64,000 nucleotides of DNA from Bombyx mori (taxonomy: Eukaryota > Arthropoda > Insecta > Lepidoptera > Bombycidae), in NCBI RefSeq assembly GCF_030269925.1, contig NC_085129.1, positions 16,979,501 to 17,043,500 of the forward strand. Direction: 5' to 3'. The number at the start of each line of letters is the position of its first letter. Position 1 is the stretch's first letter. Below are positions 46,101 through 55,800 of the stretch, piece by piece. Both the position numbers and the translations under genes were made by a program. The notes under the pieces are model-generated. The model did no database searches. It saw only the letters and a list, made by a program, of their open reading frames with translations, and was not told the DNA's origin.

Positions 46101-49039
46101 GTAGGCAGGCGAGAGCATACTGCCTGCCTACTGGTGAGTGGTTACATTCCTGGCATTCCTGTCATCCAGGGGCAGAGCCAAGCCGCTGCCTACCGTAAGC
46201 CATTTTCTTATCAATAACCTCCTTCATTGATAGAGACATACTAGAAGCTAGAGCGGAAGCAGGCAGAATTACTCCGAAGACCACAAAATCTACGATGTGA
46301 GTACAAATACTATGAATAAATGTTTGAGGCCATCAGTGCAAAATTGGCCTAACCCACAATTCATATTCGTGCTTATGTATTGCAATTTATATAGAACATA
46401 ATAAATTTTGATGCAAAATCGGCCTATCCCTAGTTTCGTCCATAGATAATAGATGCCTTTATAAACATTATTTTAGCACGTATTTTTTTGCCTACGAAGT
46501 ATTGTAAAGGTAAATTCGAACCTCATTATCTCCATACTAATTAAGGTAAGCTTAGGCTACTTTTGCGTTGACGGCCTCAAATCAAGTATGGACAACCTTT
46601 GACATGTTGAGGGCCAAACTTTAGCGTCGAAATACGTTCGCGGGCCGCGTTTAAAAGTACTTAGGGCATTTTATATCTGGAGTCGCCGATGTAACAACGA
46701 CTTCTTCCTACACGAGTAGTAGATAGCCGTGTCATCGGCGAAGAGCGCCAGATGGGTCTCCGAAGACCGGGGTATGTCATTGATATACAAGCTGAACAGT
46801 AACGGGGAGAGGGCGAAGCCTTGCGGGACTCCGGCTGTAACGTGACGGGGGCGAGAGCGCGTTCCCTTGACTCGATATCGGAACGGTTATAGCTACTGAA
46901 CTGCATCCGATTGACTTGAAACTTGGTATCCATGTAGAAAATACATGTACTTAATGGATAGGCTAATATTTATATTAGTGTTAGACTCCCTACACCAGTT
47001 GCGGGGGCGTTAATGATGAGAATCTTTGTGGGGATGAGAAACAATAATGTTAATTTTAAATGCCCAGTGAAGCAGACGGGTACAGCTAGTACCTAATAAA
47101 ACGCATCTTTAATTACAAAGATAAACGTCGCGTATTAAGAACCAAACAGCCTTTCACTCCTCTATAAAATCGAAAATACATAAATGGCTTAATTTCGAGT
47201 GATCAATATAAAAAAATGCTGCTGTGTACGAGTTTTTTAACGTTCTCGATAACGTAGAAGTTAACGCAAATTTGTATGTAGTTGGAACAGCGTCTCTAGC
47301 GCCAAACGTAGGCAAACGTTCCGACTCCATACAAATTAGAGTTAACTTTTACGCTATCGAGAACGTTAAAATACGCGTACTAAGCAAACTGTATTGTTTT
47401 AGTTATTGGAAGCCGATGAGCAGTTCCTGCCCCGGCCATCATAGCACGAAACCAGGAACGAGCAACGCACAAAATGCTACTACAGGTTTGTGTTTAATAT
47501 AAGGATTATGCACTTTTAGGTCAAGCAACTAATTACCCAGTTTGCTAAGTGCGAGTTTTTTAACGTTCTCGATAGCGTAAAAGTTAGCTCATATTTGTAT
47601 GGAATGGGATCGTTTGCCTACGTTTGCCGTTAGGGGCGTATTTCCAACTGCATACAAAATTGGATTAACTTTTACGCTATCGATAACGTTAAAAAACTCC
47701 ACTAAGCACACAGATGACTGCAGTACCGTGTGGTCCGTGAATCTGTGGTCCTGTCCCGTAATATTATTCCATCACCGGAAAAATAACTTAGATAGCGTTT
47801 CTGAGTAAACGTGTGAGAGAGAAAGCATAGCTTCTTGCAGGCATAATTGAAACTGTCAGCCGAAAAGTGGCCTAACCCACAATTCATATTCATGCTTAAG
47901 TATTGCAATTTATTTAAAACATAATAAATTTTGATGTAAAATCGGCCTATCCCTAGTTTCAATCCATAGACAACAGGGGACTTTGTAAGCATCATTTTAG
48001 CGCGTATTTTTTTATATACGAAGTATTGTAAAGGTAAGCTCATTATCTCCATACTAACTATGGTAATCTTAGGCCACTTTTGCGCCAATGGCCTCTATTA
48101 ACGTTGAAAATCAGTCAAGAGACAGGTTTAATTGTGCAAAAGGCGATGTTATCGTCAAAAGCGATCTCATCCAGACAATAGTTTTTTACTTAGAGAAAAT
48201 CAGTGAAGAAATGCAGCAGGTTGAGACTAGAAATTACGAAATTGGAAGACAACGGTTTTAACTTTGATTCTTTCAATGGTTTGTCAGATTTAATCACTCG
48301 GCCCGCTGAGTCTCTCGCCGGATCTCATCACCGGGGTTCGCAATTTCGATTCGGTGTTCGATCCGGTTCGAACCCGTGTTCACGAATTACCTCCTCGCTG
48401 AAGGAAAAACGTCGTGTGATAAAAATCTAATTCGCGGAAATAGTGATGCGCGTGATCACCATACAATTGAGATATAGACCTTAAATCACAAGAGGGTATT
48501 CGCACTTACATCGGTTCCGTCATTATCTTTTTTCCTACCTATGCTGATAGCCTTGAGAAGCTATTTCAGCTTCTCCTTGACGTGTAGGTGAGCTCACGGG
48601 GCTCAAACCGGAAGTGTTGCTAACGCTAGCCCCAGCAAGAGCAGTGCTTCGCAGAATCTACCACCGGATCGGAAACGCGACCCACTGAGAAGATCCGGCG
48701 AGAAACTCAGTGGGCTGTGTCTATGGGTTAAGTCGAGCCCTTCGTCGCAAGTGATGGGTTCGACGAGAACGGTGACCGGTGCTTGAGGTTAAAAAGCACC
48801 GTTAATAGATCAGGAGGATCCGTACCTAATGACGTATTCCGTAGACCTATACCTATTGACGTAGATCCGTACCTAATACGACAATAAAAACAAAAGATTC
48901 ATCAACACGACGGTTCGTCTTTGAAGTTTCAGAATCGGGATCGGCCAGTGGAGCTCGAGAAACTACGTCTGCTCCGGAGGCCACCGGCGCTGCTGAAAAT
49001 TCAACTAGCAAAGATGCTCCGACAACTAAATCCAATTAA
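43150..49039 (+). CDS. Unrecognised multi-exon gene, acidic middle and Ser/Thr-rich tail
   Basis: I do not recognise this gene. Proposed exons are 43150-43258, 44858-45057, 45482-45642, 46252-46296, 47403-47485 and 48897-49039, phase-consistent, giving about 245 residues. The N-terminal part is basic and helical (IRKMGWLDRVIEYHKNKFYK), then PAPPGYKDSSAWDRDSVMRL and a basic run with ALRRVLRPTRRFMM. The third exon is acidic (YYEVETDEDYQ, DIPGDDDVIVV). The last three exons are rich in Ser, Thr, Ala and Pro. The first exon has a good acceptor ending at 43113 and stays open upstream, so a 5' exon or a longer N-terminus is possible. The last exons are less secure: exon 3 would meet a stop at 45649-45651 if unspliced, and exon 5 one at 47500-47502. 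The first three exons are the firmest. Confidence 0.6.
43422..43550. mobile_element. Palindromic MITE (family P) copy 1
   Basis: GTTCTCGATAGCGTAAAAGT on the left and TATCGAGAACGCTCGCA on the right; interior AGCGGCAAACGTAGGCAAAC. Confidence 0.75.
43731..44090 (-). mobile_element. Solo-LTR-like sequence
   Basis: Begins TGTTACGCGCTGGGGTTCGG; in reverse complement resembles 54012-54367 with TATAAAAGCGTTGCGGGGAT and AGAACGCTCGAGAAGTACAA. No internal retroviral-type genes nearby. Confidence 0.65.
44592..44845 (-). mobile_element. tRNA-derived SINE (family B), 12 bases from a splice acceptor
   Basis: TTTTTTTATTGCTTAGATGG to ACCACCAGTAATTACA; the exon of the unknown gene starts at 44858, so the branch site and pyrimidine tract are partly SINE-borne. 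Confidence 0.8.
45655..45935 (+). mobile_element. RTE-like LINE 3' relic
   Basis: GGAAGAGGTAGACCTAAGAA (encoding GRGRPKK) then TGGATGGATGAAAGACGATA and GCGCCGACCCCAGGTGACTG; same group as the piece at 32209. Confidence 0.6.
46064..46198 (-). mobile_element. BMC1-like LINE tail
   Basis: TTGCCCTTGTAGGCAGGCGA to AGCCAAGCCGCTGCCTACCG, about 55 bp before the proposed 45-bp exon 46252-46296. Confidence 0.75.
46326..46578. mobile_element. MITE family G copy 2
   Basis: GAGGCCATCAGTGCAAAATT at the left, TACTTTTGCGTTGACGGCCT at the right; interior shared with 27273 and 47854. Confidence 0.8.
46677..46855 (-). pseudogene. Jockey-type reverse transcriptase core fragment
   Basis: The minus strand reads VTAGVPQGFALSPLLFSLYI and then THLALFADDTAIYYS, the FADD catalytic block of a Jockey-like RT. 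About 60 codons open, truncated both sides. Distinct from the BMC1-like LINE (YADD). Confidence 0.8.
47097..47166 (-). mobile_element. MITE family M end fragment
   Basis: ACAAAGATAAACGTCGCGTA then ACCAAACAGCCTTTCACTCC. Confidence 0.55.
47221..47391. mobile_element. Palindromic MITE (family P) copy 2
   Basis: TTAACGTTCTCGATAACGTA left, TTTTACGCTATCGAGAACGT right. It ends about 11 bases before the proposed exon at 47403. Confidence 0.8.
47544..47709. mobile_element. Palindromic MITE (family P) copy 3
   Basis: GCTAAGTGCGAGTTTTTTAA left, GTTAAAAAACTCCACTAAGC right. Confidence 0.8.
47854..48095. mobile_element. MITE family G copy 3
   Basis: GTCAGCCGAAAAGTGGCCTA left, TAGGCCACTTTTGCGCCAAT right. 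Confidence 0.8.
48297..48520. repeat. SINE-like relic
   Basis: GAGTCTCTCGCCGGATCTCA and GAAGGAAAAACGTCGTGTGA resemble parts of the Bm1-like and family B elements, diverged. Confidence 0.4.
48547..48800 (-). mobile_element. Bm1-like SINE
   Basis: CTATGCTGATAGCCTTGAGA to GAGAACGGTGACCGGTGCTT, antisense to the unknown gene and just upstream of its proposed last exon. Confidence 0.85.
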
Positions 49040-49199
49040 AAATAAAAATTAATAGTGTTTTTTAATTTCGACTGATTCGGTGGTGCAGTAGTTACAAATA
49101 CACACACATTCTTATAATGAAATAGTCTGTTTGCTTTTCGTTTGGGTGCTTTCAGTGTCTTCAATGTTGCATTAGGTATCTATTGGTATTTGTTGGTCT

Positions 49200-49305
49200 T
49201 CGCGTGGTTAGCATATCAAAACATAGCTGACGTTCACGGGCCACGGTAACCACTCACTATAAGTTGGGCCGTGTGCTCGTCTGCCTATAAGGCCAATAAA
49301 TAAGA
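49200..49305 (+). mobile_element. Diverged BMC1-like LINE tail
   Basis: GTTCACGGGCCACGGTAACC and GTGCTCGTCTGCCTATAAGG, within the region after the unknown gene. Confidence 0.65.
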
Positions 49306-50576
49306 CATTTTAGCTTTATTTTTTAAATGATAATTATAAACTTTGATTTTCAATAATCTTTTAATTTATCTGAATGTGACGTTTAACAAGTAATCTGTAT
49401 GCACCTCTTATTGAAAAATTTGGACATTTAATTCTGTTGATTACTTTATTTTTCATTATAACAAATGATACTGTTTTAACAGATTTTTTAATAAGTATTA
49501 TATATATTTAGTTTCAGTACAAATAATTATCATTAACTTAAGCAATAACAAAACGCAAAATTTAGCGGGAAATTAATAACATTACCGCTCAAATAAAATT
49601 TGTAATTAAAAATTTAAATAAATGTAAATTGTTTGGATGCTCGCGTTGACACATTTACTATATGCACGCAATTAGCCTATCACGTACTCGTGAGCAAACA
49701 AGTCTTGTGTCCGGTCTTATCGTTTCGATATTATAGCTTTATTAATACAGATACAATTCTAGGTCAGACGACGGTCAAATACTAGCTCAATTAATTACAC
49801 AGGTACTTTAAAAGTGAAATATTATATTTCTGAGATAATTATTACTTTAAGTTTTTTGACATTTAACAGAATTGGGAGTGCCTATCCCACTTCACGATTT
49901 TGTTTTCTCTGTATCTTATTATTTTATCAAAGTGGCAAAATCGCCAATCGTCAAATAGCAAAAATCAATATCGAAACATTTGGAATGCTCTGCAAACACA
50001 GACATAGTTAACACTACTGTAATCCGAATGCCGACCCCACCTAGTGGGATAAGGTGGAGATAAAGAAGAATTTAAATGCTTAATTTCAAATAAATACACG
50101 TATAAATATTCAACACCGTACGGGTAAAAAGCAAATAAATCATCACAAGATCATCAATCGAACCCCCAACACTCGGCCCCATAGTCAGCAGCGATGACTA
50201 CCGCGTCACTGAGTCATTCATTGGAATGAACTTGTTTCCGGTGTTTCCGTGGCATTGTTGGCGTCCGTGAGCTTCAGTGTCCAACTGTAATAAAATCCAA
50301 TCATTCCAATTTGTAATAAAATCTCTTTGGCTATACTATTTGTATCTGGCTGGTTTTAGTATCAATAAGTTTAAATTTTAAAGAATTTATATTCTTCAAA
50401 TCCAAATTCAAATTAGGAAAATGTGTGATTTTTATTTATTTTTCGTACTGTCAAGATGAGTGGATATAATGAAGAAATTCGATACGTTTTAAAATTTTAC
50501 TACAAAAAAGGTAAATACAGACGAGGCTAACGAAATAATTTCAACAAATAAAACTTCGCAATATACATCGAATCAT
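49306..50576. other. AT-rich region between the convergent unknown gene and PUS10
   Basis: 49995-50060 carries a LINE end (GCCGACCCCACCTAGTGGGA). Otherwise no gene recognised. Confidence 0.5.
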
Positions 50577-52855
50577 TTATTGGGGTCGCGGCCAGTCGAG
50601 CAGCACCGCGGTGACGTCGAGCGCCAGTATGTCGGCCCGGAAGCCCGCGGCGTCGCGGAGGCTCGGCGTGGTGCGACCGAACTCCCCGTGGCACCACTCC
50701 TTCACGTACGTGCCCGCTTCCGTGCGGATTGTGAGGGTGAACAATTGCGGGTAGTCTGAAAACAAAAAAAAAATAGGGTAGAACTATACTGAGATCTTAG
50801 AACCGGACTTTTTGACGGGAACGCGTTCCAGCTTTAAAGTCGAGACAGTCATACAACACATTTGAGACTACGACTTCATGTCTGAAGATGGCGGCGTGCA
50901 CGTTTTCAAATAAACGTCTGAAGCGAAAAAAATTATAATAAGGGTAAACGTTCAAAACGATTCCACTTCGCGTCTCGCAGACAAATCTTATATATGTCTG
51001 TCTCTTTTTAGTGTCATTTTTTCATTACGCTAAGCGCTAAAGAAGATATCACTTCCAAATTTAACTCCAGAGCCACTGTTCCAAGCTACGGCTTGATCAA
51101 ACAATATAAAGCGAATAAAATTGGTCCAAGGTCGGGAGTAACTCACCAGGCACCCTCCTGGCCACTACGTCATATATCCTCCGGGTCCTGGTGAGCAGCG
51201 GGCGCCTGTGCAGCACTCGGATCGGGGTTCTCTGTTTCACCACGATCCTGGCCTCGTCCCCTGCCTCGGTGTTCCTGTACTCGTTTATCCTCTGGATGTC
51301 CTCCTCGGTGACGGCGACAGGCGTTTTTCCATTCAGCTGGAAAATAGCAGAGATCGCTATTAATTATTTAAGTCGTCGCGGCCTGAAGGATAAGACGTCC
51401 GGTGCATTCGTATTGAAGCGATGCACCGGTGTTCGAATCCCGCAGGCTGGTACCAATTTTTTCTAATCAAATACGTACTTGACAAATGTCTACGATAGAC
51501 TTCCACGGTGAAGGAATAACATCGTGTAATAAAAATCAAAGCTGCAAAATTATAATTTGGGGGTAGCCCTTGTAACTATATTGAGGCCTTAGAACTTTAT
51601 CTCAAGGTGGGTGGCGCATTTACGTCGCAGATGTCTATGGGCTGCAGTAACCACTTAACAACAGGTGGGCTGTGAGCTCGTCCACCCACATAAGCAGTAA
51701 AAAAAAAAAACCTCCTACCCGTACGGGCTCCGACAACGCCCCACTCCTCAGTACTGTATATAACAAAAACCTTACTATCAGAACCGTTGTACTGATCGCC
51801 CAGCTAAGCTAAGACTCCTTACTAGCATTAAGCGGTCAAAGCCTTGAGCTAATTCAACGGAATAAACAAAAAAAACTCACAATATTCGGTTCAGCGTTCT
51901 CATTTCCGAGCTTTATGCACAGAGCTTCGTAAGTCTTGCATTTCGTCTCTTCCCCCTTTTTAAGTTCCGACAACTCGTTCCTGGGACAGAAAAAACGTAC
52001 ACAAGTCGAGTCGTGCGAGTTGTGACGTCACAGCGTTACGGGACGAGCGAGAGAGACAGCGATATGTACCCGCTGTTACGTCATTCGATAGGTAAACTGT
52101 TTGTTCAGTTATACGATCCGTTCTTTAGGGCCGGTGGACGCAGCCGTCTGCCAATTAAGAATTCGAACTCATGTCTATGGTAACGACTTAATCCGTGGGC
52201 TCGTCCGTCTACTGCAGATCTCACCACCTTTGCAATCACTACCCTAGTGATCACGTGCCGAAGCTGACGCCCCCCCCCCTCCTACAGACCAGACTGTTGC
52301 TGACACAGCCCACTGAGTTTCTCGCCGGATCTTCTCAGTGGGTCGCGTTTCCGATCCGGCCCTTACTAGGGTTCGTATTAGCAACGTCAAGTTTGAGCCC
52401 CGCGAGCTCACCTACTCGCCCGGTTACGCTGACATAGCCTCTCAAGGTTAGGTAGGAAAAAAAGGTACCTGGAGACATGCATTAGTTTCTGAACGATCAC
52501 TTGGCCACCTTTCGAAATCTCCTTGCAGACCCTCTTCAGCTCGTCACCGGTGAGGTCTCTTCTCGGGTCTGTGATCTGGAACATGACACAATCGGTGACC
52601 ATTTTGGAGCCATCCTGTTCCAGTCGCAAATTTAGTATACATGTTTTTATAACTTTTCACTGTGTGCGTGCGTGCGTGCGTGCGTGCGTTCTATTCTACT
52701 AATTGTAAGAGAGAGGGGGAGAGAGGGGGAGAGAGAGGGGGAGAGAGGGGGAGAGAGGGGAGAGGGGGAGAGAGAGAGGGGAGAGAGAGGGGAGAGGGGG
52801 GAGAGAGGGGGAGAGGGGGGAGAGAGGGGGAGAGAGGGGAGAGAGGGGAGAGAGG

Positions 52856-52898
<43 letters not shown>

Positions 52899-55800
52899 CA
52901 CTCAATCCTACCAAATTCTTTAACTTTACCCATGACCACACTAACTGTTGCTAGACTATTAAAAACAAACCTTACTTCGATAGCGAAGGGTCTACCATCA
53001 CCGAGACACCTCACGTCCACGTCTTCGCGTCCAGCCGACATGAACTTCAATCTGTGGTCCACGTCTTCAGGTGTCAAGCTGCGATACCAAAGAAATTAAG
53101 CATCAGAACATCTTCAATTCATCATCTTCAATTCATCATCTTCATTCTTTCAACTCATTCTAATTCCTTCCACCTTCTCCTTCCCAAATCCTTCCTATCC
53201 ACATTATTAACTGGTGGTTAGTTGTACAGTATTACAATGAATCCTCCTATTCATTTCTGTTATGAATCAGTTACGACAGACATATGACAATGTTATTAAC
53301 ATTTCAATTATGTCTTGAAGGGAATGGTCAATATGATAGTATAACCGACCTCATTTCTCAAGGTGACAGCACTCACATGGTGATTGTGATTTCTAAGGTC
53401 TCAAGTGAGCAATTAACACGAATATACCTATCTATGTAATAAAAATATAACAATTAACAACAAAAAATCTATTACCCTAGCTACACATCCAGATACCATA
53501 TTTTTAGTATTCAAATTATTTGTCACTGTAAAATTTTTGTTACTCACTCAAATACTTTTGCTATGGGTTCGAATAAGATCTCCTGGACGGATGATTCCAT
53601 CATCCTCTTGCCCTTGATCAGCCAGGGCGTCTGCGGAAGCTCTCTGCTCAATTTTATATACCTGTAATATTAGCTTAATATTATTATGATTTTTCTCTTA
53701 AAATAAACTATCACTAAGAGTCTTAGGAATTATCGTATAATATCTTTACTTACACAGACTAATAAGGAAAAAAGAATTAAATTACTAGATCATAAAATTA
53801 AATAAATTTTAATTTAGAATGTATTGCCAGCCATATGTAAATTAGTATTCTAAAATGGCAACTTCATAGGTAATTAATGATCTAGGCTAAAAGTGCGAAT
53901 GCAAATTGTATTTGTACTAGATGTAGCATAATATCAAATATTATATCATGCGAGAGTCATCAATACTGAAACTTCCAAATTGTGTATAGTTATCTGCAAG
54001 TTTATTAGTACTGTTACGCCGATAAAAGCAACGCCATGTATCGTCGAATAGCAGAAACGAATATTAAAAGAACTAGTAAGATCGAGAACGCTCGAGAAGT
54101 ACAACGCCATCTATTATCAATAAGCGGAAACCTAAATCGAAACTACTCGACCTGTTAGGAATGTTCTCAATAATTCTAGGGATATCGTATTGATTATAAA
54201 AGCGTTGCAGGGATGACACGAAGGTAGTTAGTAATCGATTCTACTTGAAGTGAAACAGCGAACGGAGCACCTGAAGTTAAGCGGAAGAAGTGAATTGAGA
54301 ATTTTAGTAAATTAAATAGTTTTAATCTGTGCTTCAGTAGAATTTTTATTTCTACCGAACCCCAGCACATCCTTATTTAGAAATATTAATTTGGTTTTCA
54401 CTGATCAACTTTTTCTCGAAACAATGCTAGTTGTACTGGAAAATAGGCCTGAATGATTACTTACCTACCCCCCAGATAAGAAGGGGCATGCACGCACATA
54501 GCACTGACACACTTAGCTTCAATGTCCACCGATGGAATTTTATTCCACTTATCGACACCCTTCAACTGCTCAAGACTAATCTTGTCCATGGCCTGTTCTA
54601 CTGATGGCCGGGTAAACTCAACCGTGAACCTCCTTCTCTGCTTCTGTCTCTCTTGGAACAATGATGGTGATAATTTCTTTAAGATTTCTAGTTCCTGTTT
54701 TAGGCAGAGAAGAGCAATTAATGTTTGGGAGGAAATGACACAGGCAAGATCTTTCACTAATTGGGTGAACTTGCTCGGTAAACAGACGGTCCAAGTTTTT
54801 TTGTTTGGAACTTTTATACATCTATGTAAGCTTATCTTGACAACCTCAGCTCTGTGTTAGTCTCCTGCTACATATAGTTTTGTAAAAGTGTTACTGCAAA
54901 AGGAATTTCAAGTAATGTCGGCCGTTAAGTTTACAAGATAGTTGATCTGCCATTAGCATAAACATCGTAACTTAAAATCAATTTCATATTCCGGTTTGAA
55001 AGCTCAGGAAAAGCCAACCTTGTTCTAAATCAATTTTTTATATTCAAAATGTCGTTCATAACATCTACCTGTGGTTCATCAGGATACTCCATATTAAGTG
55101 TAATCAGTAACGGTGAAATGGCTCCGGAATCTAGTGTCATACCTATTTGTTCGGCAAGTTTGACACCAAACGTCCATTTCCATGCTTCCTTCAGTGGTGT
55201 TAAGGTATCTGAAATAAGCAATAGCTTCACGTGTGTTTCTCATGCCCCACCCTTCAAACCGAAACAAATTACTGCTTCACGGTAGAAATAGGCAGGGTGG
55301 TGGTACCTACCCGTACGGACTCACAAGAGGTCCTACCCCCAGTAAATGCCTGCATAAGTAGCACTATCTGCCGTCAAATAGCCAAAAAATTTATAAGGAA
55401 AGAATTTCTACTATCAGGAATGATCTGAAAAATTGTAGATAGTCAAAACAAAAATACTATATGGATTCCTCCGGTCATCGTTCTCGTCGAACCCATCGCT
55501 TGCGACGAAGGGATCGGCGAGTAAATTAAACCACAGACACAGCCCACTGAGTTTCTCGCCGGATCTTCTCAGTGGGTCGCGCTTCCGATCCGGTGGTAGA
55601 TTCTGCGAAGCACTGCTCTCGTTAGGGTTCGCGTTAGCAACAACATTAGGTTCGAGCCCCATGAGTTCACCTACTCGTTCGGTTACGCTGACGTATCTTC
55701 TCAAAGCTAAAAAAAATATGGATAGCTTACCTTCTTTATAATCTTTAAAGGCATCACTCAGGTGTAGGATTATGGCTTTATCTCGTAATAATGTAGCGAT

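Noticed and set aside
52662..53099. Long open frames through the GA tract
   Set aside because: Arg-Glu-Gly repeats on one strand and Ser-Leu-Pro on the other arise from simple sequence; PUS10 exon 7 on the minus strand explains the right end.
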